A DNA stretch of 64,000 nt, taken from Mesonia maritima. GTDB taxonomy: Bacteria; Bacteroidota; Bacteroidia; Flavobacteriales; Flavobacteriaceae. The notes below the pieces were generated by a model. The model was not told the DNA's origin, did not search any database, and worked only from the letters and a program-made list of their open reading frames with translations. This document shows positions 25,040 to 32,273 of the stretch, in pieces. Made by a program: the position numbers and the translations under genes. How positions within the stretch are numbered: position 1 is the first letter of the stretch; every line of letters starts with the position of its first letter. The stretch lies in the NCBI RefSeq assembly GCF_042433895.1, contig NZ_JBHLUA010000002.1, positions 133,483 through 197,482 on the forward strand. Direction: 5' to 3'.

Positions 25040-26401
25040 TTATGATTTATTGTGTTTATTACTTGTAGTTTCCATTCCCATATGCATATTTCCTTCATCG
25101 TCTGTATGCGAAATCATAAAAAGGCGTTCCGCAACAATGATTAGAATAATCCCAATCGCTGCCACGATAAGCACCAATGGATCATTCAGGTATTTTATAT
25201 AAAGAAAGGCCGTGAGTACTGCGACATCCAGTATAATGGCAACCAAGGGGATAATTGGTTTAAAATCAACTTCTTTTTTAAGGTGCCTTACAAGCCCCCA
25301 ATGAATAGCAATATCCATAATGAGGTAGAAAATAGCGCCGATAGAAGCGATTCTTGTTAAATCAAATAGGACAGTTAGTAAAATAGCGAGTGAAACCGTG
25401 AATATAAGCGCAGGATTTTTAAAGTTCCCCATCCTTTTTAAAGACGGTACCTGTTTCATATTGCTGAGCATCGCTAACAAGCGTGATGATGAGAAAACAC
25501 TAGCAATGACCCCAGATACTGTGGCAATTATGGCAATGCCAATGGTAATCCAGGATCCCCATTCGCCAAAGACAGGTCTTGCTGCGGCCGCAAGGGCATA
25601 ATCTTTTGCCGCAATAACCTCAGGAATGCTTAAACCTCCGGCAACTGCCAAAGCGAGTGCTACATAGATGAGGGTACAGATAAGAATAGAAATAATAATG
25701 GATCGTCCTAGATTTTTATGTGGGTTTTTAATATCTCCACCTTGGTTGGTGATAGTAGTAAACCCTTTGTAAGCGAGAATAGATAAGGCCAAAGCAGCCA
25801 CAAAGGCGAATCCTTGCGGTAATGTTTCGGTATTTTGAGGGATATAGTTTCCGGTAATATCTGAAAAACCTGAAACTATAAGTCCGGCAATAGCCAATAA
25901 TGCAATTCCCACAACCTTAATTATCGCCGTGAAGGTTGCAGTTGCACCTATAACTTTGTTGCCCAAAACATTCACTATATAAGCCGTTACTAGCAATACT
26001 ATACCCAGTATTGACGCATAACCGGCAAAATCTTCGGGGAACAACCGAAGGGTATAAGCTCCAAAGGTACCTGCAACAAGGCTTTCTGAAATTACCATAG
26101 AAACATACATCAGCAAAGAAAAGACACCGGTGGTGGTTCCCGGGCCATAGGACTTATCCAAAAACTTGACTACTCCTCCAGACGAAGGAAATGCGTTTGA
26201 AAACTTTACATAAGAGTACGAACTAAAACCTACCACAATGGCTCCCGCTATAAATGCTATGGGGAATAAATCACCTACCAGTTCGGCTATCTGTCCCATA
26301 AGGACAAATATACCGGCACCGATCATCACGCCGGTACCAAGGGATATAGAACCTATTAGGGAAAGCTTATCTTTTTTTTCTGTGGTATTTTCCATTTTCA
26401 A
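25040..26401 (-). CDS. APC-family amino acid permease
   Basis: This 453-residue transporter has about 12 hydrophobic helices. The APC signature in helix 1, SLGTGVMIGAGIFVLMGQIAE, is followed by the helix 2 segment FSSYSYVKFSNAFPSSGGVVKFL and helix 6-like LAYKGFTTITNQGGDIKNPHKNLGRSI. It imports or exchanges amino acids, but the substrate is not predictable. Its start codon is 1 bp from the NDH-2 stop (26403), so the two are co-transcribed. Confidence 0.9.
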   Translation of the reverse strand: MKMENTTEKKDKLSLIGSISLGTGVMIGAGIFVLMGQIAELVGDLFPIAFIAGAIVVGFSSYSYVKFSNAFPSSGGVVKFLDKSYGPGTTTGVFSLLMYVSMVISESLVAGTFGAYTLRLFPEDFAGYASILGIVLLVTAYIVNVLGNKVIGATATFTAIIKVVGIALLAIAGLIVSGFSDITGNYIPQNTETLPQGFAFVAALALSILAYKGFTTITNQGGDIKNPHKNLGRSIIISILICTLIYVALALAVAGGLSIPEVIAAKDYALAAAARPVFGEWGSWITIGIAIIATVSGVIASVFSSSRLLAMLSNMKQVPSLKRMGNFKNPALIFTVSLAILLTVLFDLTRIASIGAIFYLIMDIAIHWGLVRHLKKEVDFKPIIPLVAIILDVAVLTAFLYIKYLNDPLVLIVAAIGIILIIVAERLFMISHTDDEGNMHMGMETTSNKHNKS

Positions 26402-26402
26402 A

Positions 26403-27758
26403 TTATTTTTTCGTGTTATTTACCGAAGATTTCGGTTTAAAGTTTCTAATAATCAGGCGGTTGCTCTTTTCATAAGAAAAGTAGCTTACCACCCAATTAA
26501 AACCAACCATTAATTTATTTCTAAAACCGCTTATGGACATAAGGTGTACGATAGACCATAGCAACCAGGCGAAATAGCCAGAAAATTTGAATTTGCCCAA
26601 ATCGGCTACTGCTTTACGTTTACCTACTGTGGCCAAGGAACCTTTGTCTTTATATTCAAAGGGTTTTATGGGATTGTTATTTATGATATTCAATATCGAA
26701 TCCCCCAGGTATTTGCCTTGTTGAATAGCGGTTTGTGCTACTTGTGGATGTCCTTTTGGGGTATCTTTAGAAATAAGGGCTGCGATATCGCCTATGGCAA
26801 AAATATTTTCGTAACCTTCTACTTTTAAATTGGCATCGGTTTTAATACGATTTCCCCTGACTATGTGTTCTTCATCAATACCATTTGGAAATTGTCCTTT
26901 AACACCCGCCGTCCAGATTAGGTTTTTGGCTAAAATGGTCTTGCCACTTTTGGTAGTGACTTCATTCCCATCATAATTGCTTACAGCTTCATTCAGCAGT
27001 ACCTTTACATTCAAATCCTTCAAATATTTTAGGGTTTTCGAAGATGCTTTCTCAGACATTGTACTTAACAATTCATCAACGGCCTCTATTAAGTAAATAT
27101 TCATAATGGAAGAAGGGTATTCCGGATAATCCTTGGGAAGAATGAATTTACAAAATTCAGCCAAAGCTCCTGCCATCTCTACGCCAGCAGGACCACCACC
27201 AACAATTACAAAGTTGGTGAGTGCATCACGTTCTTTATTATCACAGGTAATAGCTGCCTGTTCCAAATTTTGCAGCATCATATGGCGAATGTTAAGGGAA
27301 TCGCGAATGTCTTTCATCCCAAGACTGTGGGATTCTACTGAATCCATCCCAAAAAAATTGGTATTGGTGCCCGTTGCCAGGATTAGGTAATCATAATTAA
27401 CATTTCCTTTGGAAGTTATTAGGCTATTTGAAGAGGGTTGAATTTCCTCGACTTCAGCCAAGCGAAACAATACATTTTTATATCCATTGATTTGTTTCCT
27501 GAAGGGAAATACAATACTATCGGGTTCCAGGGCACTGGTGGCCACCTGATAAAACAATGGTTGAAATTGATGAAAGTTGTTTTTATCGAACAGTACCACC
27601 TGCACCTCTTTGTGTTTCAGTTTTTCAACCATTGCTAAACCTGCAAACCCACCACCTATAATTACAACACGAGGTAAGTTGGAATCTGGAAGGCAGATTT
27701 CATCTGTTACCTTGCAAGCAGTTTCTGTTATTTTATTATTTGAGTGGTTGACATTCAT
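26403..27758 (-). CDS. ndh: Type II NADH dehydrogenase (NDH-2), FAD-dependent
   Basis: This 451-residue flavoprotein has an N-terminal FAD Rossmann motif VVIIGGGFAGLAMVEKL (about residues 31-47), the NADH Rossmann motif FVIVGGGPAGVEMAGALAEF (about 188-207), YEIIFAIGDIA-type C-terminal FAD contact (ENIFAIGDIAAL) and an amphipathic C-terminal tail with YFAWLLWSIVHLM that anchors it to the inner membrane. It passes electrons from NADH to quinone without pumping protons and without Fe-S clusters. That could let it replace the Fe-S complex I under copper stress (inference). It is 34 bp downstream of the single-domain UspA gene. Confidence 0.93.
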   Translation of the reverse strand: MNVNHSNNKITETACKVTDEICLPDSNLPRVVIIGGGFAGLAMVEKLKHKEVQVVLFDKNNFHQFQPLFYQVATSALEPDSIVFPFRKQINGYKNVLFRLAEVEEIQPSSNSLITSKGNVNYDYLILATGTNTNFFGMDSVESHSLGMKDIRDSLNIRHMMLQNLEQAAITCDNKERDALTNFVIVGGGPAGVEMAGALAEFCKFILPKDYPEYPSSIMNIYLIEAVDELLSTMSEKASSKTLKYLKDLNVKVLLNEAVSNYDGNEVTTKSGKTILAKNLIWTAGVKGQFPNGIDEEHIVRGNRIKTDANLKVEGYENIFAIGDIAALISKDTPKGHPQVAQTAIQQGKYLGDSILNIINNNPIKPFEYKDKGSLATVGKRKAVADLGKFKFSGYFAWLLWSIVHLMSISGFRNKLMVGFNWVVSYFSYEKSNRLIIRNFKPKSSVNNTKK

Positions 27759-27792
27759 ATTTAATTTTTATATCATTGGAATTAGCCATAGT

Positions 27793-28254
27793 TTATTTTG
27801 CGTCTTTGTCTTTTACAATCATTACTGAACATTTGGCGTGCGTTGCTAAATATTGTGAAACAGAACCCAATAAAAGACGTGAAAATGCTCCTTGCCCTTG
27901 CGAACCCACTACAATTAAATCGGTATCAAAAGATTCCGCTTTTTCTAAAATTTCTTTTTTAGGAAGGCCATTAACAACACTTGTGGTTATAGTAAGTGCC
28001 TTGTTTTCGGTCTTGATTTTATCGAAAGCTTCTGAAACGATTTTGTTTCCCAATTTTTTAGCGTTACTTCTAATTTCTTCTATGTAATTACCTATCCTGC
28101 CGCCCATAGTATGCAATCCCAGACCGGTTGTTTTAGGAACTTCATAAACATTTATAATATGAATTTCACTTTTTGAGGATGGGGTCATTTTTATAAGTTC
28201 GTGAATGGCTACTTTACTAAAATCTGAACCGTCTATGGCCAATATAATTTTCAT
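27793..28254 (-). CDS. Single-domain universal stress protein UspA
   Basis: This 153-residue protein is one UspA domain: IILAIDGSDFSKVAIHEL at the N-terminus and LIVVGSQGQGAFSRLLLGSVSQYLATHAKCSVMIVK at the C-terminus, with the GxxGxxxxxxxGSVSxxL nucleotide-binding pattern. It is likely an ATP-binding dimer. It is read in the same direction as ndh and precedes it by 34 bp. Together with the tandem UspA protein at 20.3 kb it brackets the metabolic block. Confidence 0.93.
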   Translation of the reverse strand: MKIILAIDGSDFSKVAIHELIKMTPSSKSEIHIINVYEVPKTTGLGLHTMGGRIGNYIEEIRSNAKKLGNKIVSEAFDKIKTENKALTITTSVVNGLPKKEILEKAESFDTDLIVVGSQGQGAFSRLLLGSVSQYLATHAKCSVMIVKDKDAK

Positions 28255-28303
28255 AATTTGAATTTGTTATTAATTGAGATGTCCTATGCCTTATTGCATA
28301 TAC

Positions 28304-29098
28304 TTATGCTTTTTGAGTTTTTAAATAATCCACTGTTTCCTTTACCGATAATGGATACGTAGCATTTCCTGTGCGTACATAAAAAGTGGTGTTTCCTTCA
28401 TCATTCACATAAACCGGTTCGTTGGAAGGTTCGATATTCACTACGCACACATCTTTTTCATTAATACTGTAGAATGAAATATGGTTGCTGAAACAAGCCT
28501 CGTGACTCAATTGCGTAGAAATAATCCTGAACACCTCACGTTCATACCCATCCCTGTTTTTGTGCTTTAGGGTTTTATAATCTTTTTCCAACCCCAAAAC
28601 ATTTCCGTCGTCATCAACACCAATTATTAATTTTCCACCTTTTGCGTTCATAAACCCTGTGATGGTTTTGGCTATGATAACTTCTAAGTCGCGATTGGTT
28701 GTTTTGCGGTAATAATCATAACGTATGGAAGACTTAAATTCTACCCGTTCATTTTCGCCAGCTTGAATTAATTCTTCAATGTCACGAACAAGCAGCCGCT
28801 GTTGCGTGCCTATAAGCTCATTTTTCTTTTTAAGGTTTATCCAGAACAAACCAGAAACTATTCCCAAGAAACCTCCCAATAAAGTTAATAGGCCGCCCAT
28901 TCCCCGCATATCGAAAGTAAAGGACTCTAAAAAACGTTGTTTTAAAACTTCTTGGAACAAGGAAAATGAAAAAGCTGTCTCGCTAAATTCAAACCAATAA
29001 AGCACCATTGTAAAGGGGTGTACCAGGAAATAAAAAATGCCTGCACCCAATAGAAAATGAATTAAAATGATCTTAATTTTCGCCATAACTTTTTTCAA
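28304..29098 (-). CDS. Membrane-anchored AlbA_2 (Schlafen-like) domain protein
   Basis: This 264-residue protein has two N-terminal membrane segments (about 8-35 and 60-85), then an AlbA_2 domain (about 110-260) with ENERVEFKSSIRYDY, FMNAKGGKLIIGVDDDGNVLGLE, and a C-terminal TTFYVRTGNATYPLSVKE. The E-F-K-S...GG.L.IGVDD pattern is that of Schlafen/AlbA_2 proteins, which bind nucleic acids, and some are nucleases. The membrane form is widespread in bacteria and of unknown function. It lies at the upstream side of the metabolic block, 11 bp downstream of the DUF5676 gene. Confidence 0.82.
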   Translation of the reverse strand: MKKVMAKIKIILIHFLLGAGIFYFLVHPFTMVLYWFEFSETAFSFSLFQEVLKQRFLESFTFDMRGMGGLLTLLGGFLGIVSGLFWINLKKKNELIGTQQRLLVRDIEELIQAGENERVEFKSSIRYDYYRKTTNRDLEVIIAKTITGFMNAKGGKLIIGVDDDGNVLGLEKDYKTLKHKNRDGYEREVFRIISTQLSHEACFSNHISFYSINEKDVCVVNIEPSNEPVYVNDEGNTTFYVRTGNATYPLSVKETVDYLKTQKA

Positions 29099-29109
29099 CT
29101 TTCACAATT

Positions 29110-29385
29110 TTATTTGTTTTTAATTTGAGCATTGTAAAAAGCAGCGATGCACGCGCCAATAAGCCATCCTAAAATAAAAATCTGTATGATACCAATAAGT
29201 GCTTCCGATAAGGGTACGTCCATCCTAATAATAGTGGTAACATCCAATCCGTGCGCAAGGCTATTAAAAAATGTTATGGATCCTTCCTGTCCCGCTGTAG
29301 CCATCACGATCATACAGCCCAGATATATCAAGGCTCCTGTTAGACCAAGAGCAAAACCGAATTTTTTTACGTTTAATCGATACAT
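29110..29385 (-). CDS. DUF5676 family membrane protein
   Basis: This 91-residue protein has two membrane helices (about 8-28 and 62-85) and the segment LNVKKFGFALGLTGALIYLGC, then a loop with ITFFNSLAHGLDVTTI. This matches DUF5676, small membrane proteins repeatedly found near copper ATPases and SHOCT proteins. The function is unknown. It is the second membrane component of a set of small metal-linked genes (29110-30095). Confidence 0.8.
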   Translation of the reverse strand: MYRLNVKKFGFALGLTGALIYLGCMIVMATAGQEGSITFFNSLAHGLDVTTIIRMDVPLSEALIGIIQIFILGWLIGACIAAFYNAQIKNK

Positions 29386-29403
29386 AATTTGTGTGTTTTA
29401 AGA

Positions 29404-29622
29404 TTAGTTATCTGAGTTTAGTAAATTCTTGGATTCTTCAAATTCTTCCTTTGAAATTTCGCCCTTGGCAAACCTCTTCTTTAGGATGTCCAAAGGCTTT
29501 TCTTCTTTTGTTCTTTGGTATGGAATATCGGTTGGGATAAAGAAAATCCAAATGATTAAGGCCAACCAGATAAACCACCAAATGAGGTGCATACCTCCGA
29601 AACTTCCGTCATAAAAGTGCAT
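29404..29622 (-). CDS. SHOCT-domain membrane protein
   Basis: This 72-residue protein has one membrane helix (about residues 12-30) and a C-terminal SHOCT motif, PLDILKKRFAKGEISKEEFEESKNLL (about 45-70). SHOCT proteins are small and often sit by copper/silver efflux genes, but their role is unknown. A paralogue lies at 40211-40423. It is 18 bp downstream of an HMA gene. Confidence 0.82.
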   Translation of the reverse strand: MHFYDGSFGGMHLIWWFIWLALIIWIFFIPTDIPYQRTKEEKPLDILKKRFAKGEISKEEFEESKNLLNSDN

Positions 29623-29639
29623 AATTTTTAATTTTAAGG

Positions 29640-29858
29640 TTACTTTTCTATTTCCTCAATTGTATAGCCCTCAATAGTATTGAGTTGCTTTTGTAGTTCA
29701 TCCACCGAAAGAGCTTCTTTCATTGTTATAAGTGTAGCTCCTTTTGGTGCCAAAAAAATCTCTGCTTTTTCGATGGCGGGATGCTCTTCCAAGGTCTTTT
29801 TGACCCTTGCCACACATCCAGCACAACTGATTCCGTTTATTTGAAATTTTTGTTTCAT
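29640..29858 (-). CDS. Heavy-metal-associated (HMA) protein, copper chaperone-like
   Basis: This 72-residue protein is a single HMA domain with GISCAGCVARVKKTLEEH (metal-binding C12xxC15) and a closing LQKQLNTIEGYTIEE. It is CopZ-like in size and likely hands Cu(I) to one of the ATPases. It is read together with the DUF2933 gene (13 bp upstream) and the SHOCT gene downstream. Confidence 0.9.
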   Translation of the reverse strand: MKQKFQINGISCAGCVARVKKTLEEHPAIEKAEIFLAPKGATLITMKEALSVDELQKQLNTIEGYTIEEIEK

Positions 29859-29870
29859 TAGGTTTAGTTT

Positions 29871-30095
29871 CTAGTGATGTTGATTTTCTTTTTTGTTTTT
29901 CTTTTTTAATCTCTCATCGGATAACCCGTGAGTATGGTTCCCGTGCCGCATTGGCATTAGCAAGTGTATGGCGAACATTATTATGATAAATGTAAATAGC
30001 CAAGTGCCGCCACCAATTCCAATAGAGGGTGCTAAAAAAATGAATAAAAGTGGGAGTCCGCAACCGAGGACCATCCATAACCAGTGATTTTTCAT
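29871..30095 (-). CDS. DUF2933-like small membrane protein with His-rich tail
   Basis: This 74-residue protein has two membrane helices (about 6-24 and 30-47) and a C-terminal cytoplasmic tail RHGNHTHGLSDERLKKKNKKENQHH, with six His in the last 25 residues. DUF2933 proteins occur in metal-resistance gene sets. The tail may bind metal. It is the first gene of the minus-strand small-protein set and is followed by a 170-bp gap up to the HMA-AraC gene. Confidence 0.75.
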   Translation of the reverse strand: MKNHWLWMVLGCGLPLLFIFLAPSIGIGGGTWLFTFIIIMFAIHLLMPMRHGNHTHGLSDERLKKKNKKENQHH

Positions 30096-30265
30096 TGTTT
30101 TGTTTTTTTTGAATTAATATTTATTGCCCCTTACTTACAAGACCTGAACAGGCTTATGAGATAATTGGGGGGTTATCAACAAGCCGTGAGGAGATGTCCA
30201 GGCTTAAAATGAATGTGAATCTACCTGCTTTTAAAGTATTTCATCTGCATAACTTTCGTTGTTAT

Positions 30266-30847
30266 CTATAAAATTTCGTCGTAAAAATTACGCTTCCAAT
30301 TTTCCGTGTTTTTGTAGTCTGTCATACTCATACCCACTACTTCTTTAAACTGTCTTGACAAGTGGTTAACACTACTATAATCTAACAAGTGACCTATGTC
30401 TGAAAAAGAATGTCGTTTTAACTGAATGAGTTCCTTTACCTTTTCTATTTTCAGTTTTATAAAGTATTTTTCAATTGTTGTATTTTCATTTTTAGAAAAT
30501 AGCTTACTCAATATTTTATAATCCCTGTGAAGAATAGAAGACAAGTGTTCTGAAGTATTCATTTTTAAATGAAGTGGTAGCTGAGTAAGCAGTTCGATTA
30601 GGATAATTTTTACTTTTTCAACCAACATTTCCTCTTCACTTTGTACTATTTCAAAATCATTGGAATGGAGCACTTTAGTCACAGCATCAGTAATATCCGT
30701 ATCCGTTTTGCTGGAAGCTTCCACTAATAATTTGCCCAATTCCAAAGAGAGCACAATTACCCCAAGCTCTTCAAGTTCTTGTTTTATAACTTTTAGGCAG
30801 CGGCTACATACCATATTCTTTATCCAGAATTCTTTCTGTAAATCCAT
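30266..30847 (-). CDS. HMA-AraC fusion regulator, copy 1
   Basis: This 193-residue protein has an HMA-like N-terminal domain (about 1-75) with IKNMVCSRCLKVIKQEL (C14xxC17) and a C-terminal AraC-type HTH pair (about 100-185: TTIEKYFIKLKIEKVKELIQL, then SFSDIGHLLDYSSVNHLSRQFKEVVGMSMTDYK). No sugar- or ligand-binding jelly-roll domain is present. The fusion suggests a one-component regulator that senses Cu(I) or Ag(I). Paralogues are at 37276 and 47511. A GTTAGA/TCTAAC dyad lies just upstream of the start and may be its own operator. Its likely targets are the small metal genes downstream. Confidence 0.85.
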   Translation of the reverse strand: MDLQKEFWIKNMVCSRCLKVIKQELEELGVIVLSLELGKLLVEASSKTDTDITDAVTKVLHSNDFEIVQSEEEMLVEKVKIILIELLTQLPLHLKMNTSEHLSSILHRDYKILSKLFSKNENTTIEKYFIKLKIEKVKELIQLKRHSFSDIGHLLDYSSVNHLSRQFKEVVGMSMTDYKNTENWKRNFYDEIL

Positions 30848-30865
30848 AGTATTATTTATTTACTG

Positions 30866-30886
30866 TTAGAAAATTTTTATCTAACA
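30866..30886. promoter_or_regulatory. Inverted repeat upstream of HMA-AraC copy 1
   Basis: GTTAGA (30866-30871) and TCTAAC (30881-30886) form a perfect 6-bp inverted repeat with 9 bp between the arms, 19-39 bp upstream of the start codon on the minus strand. Position and symmetry fit an autoregulatory operator. The remaining gap 30887-31026 holds no ORF that I can support. Confidence 0.4.
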
Positions 30887-31026
30887 AAGGTTTATAATTT
30901 GCTCTTTTGCAAATAGTTGAGAGTGTGGCGTGCTCAGGAATGAGCGCACCAATTGTTAGCCTGTTCTTAGTACCGGCTAATACGGGAAATGTAGGTTATT
31001 TGAAAAAGAACCCACTTAGAAAGAAA

Positions 31027-31443
31027 TCAAATTAAATATACCTCGTGGAGTACCTGAAAGTCTTTTGGTATGAGGGGTGGATCATAATTTAAAAAAGGGA
31101 CGATATTTTGCTCAAGTCCCTCGAATAGATTTACGTAAGCGTAAAAAAATGTGTGCAGGAAAACCAGATTTTGATTTTCCATTTCAAATGAAGTTTTTTG
31201 AAAGTTATCGCTACCTTCTTTTACAAAAGATTTATTATCACAACAACCTTTTTTTTCAAAAGAACATTCTTTCAAAGAATTGGTTTGACCCTTAATCGCG
31301 TTATCACAAACCTGAGCTTTAGCAAAAACAGCCATATCCACAAGCTTATTACAGCAGAAATGCATATTCACAGTAAAGGACGACGAAGCGAACATTACTG
31401 CAAATACTAAAGAGATAGCTATTATTTTATTAAAACTTTGCAC
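31027..31443 (-). CDS. HYC_CC_PP family exported protein, copy A
   Basis: This 138-residue exported protein has the family signature: MHFCCNKLVD after the signal peptide, C-C pairs in KGCCDNKS, and a C-terminal FLNYDPPLIPKDFQVLHEVYLI. The family name comes from the HYC, CC and PP motifs. Here the first is H-F-C. The start is GTG (31441-31443), which aligns exactly with the ATG of the paralogue at 31722 (QSFNKIIAISLVFAV against KSFFHKILSIALASL). The Cys/His set may bind copper in the periplasm. It is divergent from its paralogue, with the promoter region between them. Confidence 0.8.
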   Translation of the reverse strand: MQSFNKIIAISLVFAVMFASSSFTVNMHFCCNKLVDMAVFAKAQVCDNAIKGQTNSLKECSFEKKGCCDNKSFVKEGSDNFQKTSFEMENQNLVFLHTFFYAYVNLFEGLEQNIVPFLNYDPPLIPKDFQVLHEVYLI

Positions 31444-31603
31444 AATACGAATATAAAAAAAATTAACAAATGTTAACTATTTTTTTGGTCTATTTTTCTT
31501 AGTAGAAGATTATTATAAAAATTTTTTAAACCTTATTTTTTCCAAACGTAATGGAAAAAAGACAACTGAAATATGATATTTGTCATAATTTAAAAAGTCT
31601 AAT

Positions 31604-31632
31604 CCTTTTATTTTTGTCGAAAATAAAAAAGG
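31604..31632. promoter_or_regulatory. Inverted repeat in the divergent HYC_CC_PP promoter region
   Basis: CCTTTTATTTT (31604-31614) pairs with AAAATAAAAAAGG (31620-31632) around TGTCG, with two extra A in the right arm. The perfect inner part is TTATTTT and AAAATAA. It lies in the 278-bp interval between two divergently read HYC_CC_PP genes, 90 bp upstream of the plus-strand gene. A related half (TTATTTTTCGAAA) appears at about 48141 upstream of the copA ATPase. It could be a regulator site, but AT-rich dyads arise readily by chance. Confidence 0.3.
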
Positions 31633-31706
31633 AAATAAAACTCTTTAAAAGTTTATTTTAACCGAAATAAAAAATTAGTAATATCTTTATATATTATTGT
31701 TTTTTA

Positions 31707-31714
31707 TATCTTTG
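31707..31714 (+). promoter_or_regulatory. Bacteroidota -7 box (TATCTTTG) before HYC_CC_PP copy B
   Basis: TATCTTTG fits the Bacteroidota sigma-ABfr -7 consensus TAnnTTTG, with TTG at about 31698 as a weak upstream element. It ends only 7 bp before the ATG at 31722, so the mRNA would have almost no leader. The same TATCTTTG stands before the candidate small RNA at 50861. Confidence 0.6.
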
Positions 31715-31721
31715 CAGAATT

Positions 31722-32138
31722 ATGAAATCATTTTTCCATAAAATATTATCTATTGCCTTGGCGAGCTTAGTGTTTTTTACCACTATGTCGTTCACGGTGG
31801 ATATTCATTATTGTGGAGATTCTTTGGTTGACTTTGCTTTATTTCATAATGCGCAGACCTGCGGAATGGAGAATCAGCCATCCCAAAAAAGTTGTGAGGA
31901 AGGTTTCTCGGAAAAACCTTGTTGTTCAGATACTCAAATAGTGGTTGAAGGTCAAGATGATTTAAACTCATCTTTCACAAAATTATCTTTTGAGCAACAA
32001 GCCTTTGTTGCTACTTTCTTTTATACCTATTTTAATCTTTTTGATGGACTGGATAAGAATATTGTTCCATTTAGAGATTATACACCTCCCAACCTCATAA
32101 GGGACGTACAGAAGCTACACGAAACGTATTTAATTTGA
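31722..32138 (+). CDS. HYC_CC_PP family exported protein, copy B
   Basis: This 138-residue protein matches copy A in length and layout. It has a signal peptide, then TVDIHYCGDSLVDFALF (HYC), CGMENQPSQKSC and EKPCCSDTQ (CC), and FRDYTPPNLIRDVQKLHETYLI (PP). It is the first gene of the plus-strand copper efflux run and is followed by a structured leader and cusA. The function is unknown. The conserved Cys/His and the metal context suggest periplasmic copper binding. Confidence 0.85.
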   Translation: MKSFFHKILSIALASLVFFTTMSFTVDIHYCGDSLVDFALFHNAQTCGMENQPSQKSCEEGFSEKPCCSDTQIVVEGQDDLNSSFTKLSFEQQAFVATFFYTYFNLFDGLDKNIVPFRDYTPPNLIRDVQKLHETYLI

Positions 32139-32139
32139 T

Positions 32140-32262
32140 TTTAAACAGTTTCCGATAATTATCGGAAAGATTTGCCCTATGGTTACCTCCATTTTGGGCT
32201 CATTTTGTTGTGTTTAATTTTCTGATACTATCAGGATTTTATTCGATGTATAACTGTTTAAA
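32140..32262 (+). promoter_or_regulatory. Cloverleaf-like structured leader upstream of cusA (candidate RNA element)
   Basis: The 135-bp gap before cusA folds, by inspection, into a closed multi-branch structure. TTTAAACAGTT (32140-32150) is perfectly complementary to AACTGTTTAAA (32252-32262). Inside lie TTTCCGATAATTATCGGAAA (32149-32168, a perfect 20-bp palindrome sharing two bases with the outer arm), GCCC...GGGC with nested ATGG...CCAT (32174-32199, loop TTACCT), and CTGATACTATCAG (32222-32234). The structure starts just after the upstream stop codon and ends 11 nt before the cusA ATG. It may be a riboswitch-like or regulator-bound leader, or a small palindromic insertion. Confidence 0.55.
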
Positions 32263-32273
32263 TATCAATAAAT

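Noticed and set aside
32149..32168. Intrinsic terminator after the HYC_CC_PP gene
   Set aside because: The 20-bp palindrome is not followed by a T tract on either strand.
32140..32262. MITE-like insertion
   Set aside because: The terminal arms are inverted repeats, but I see no target-site duplication and no second copy in the window. A leader structure fits the position between stop and start codons better, though a MITE is not fully excluded.
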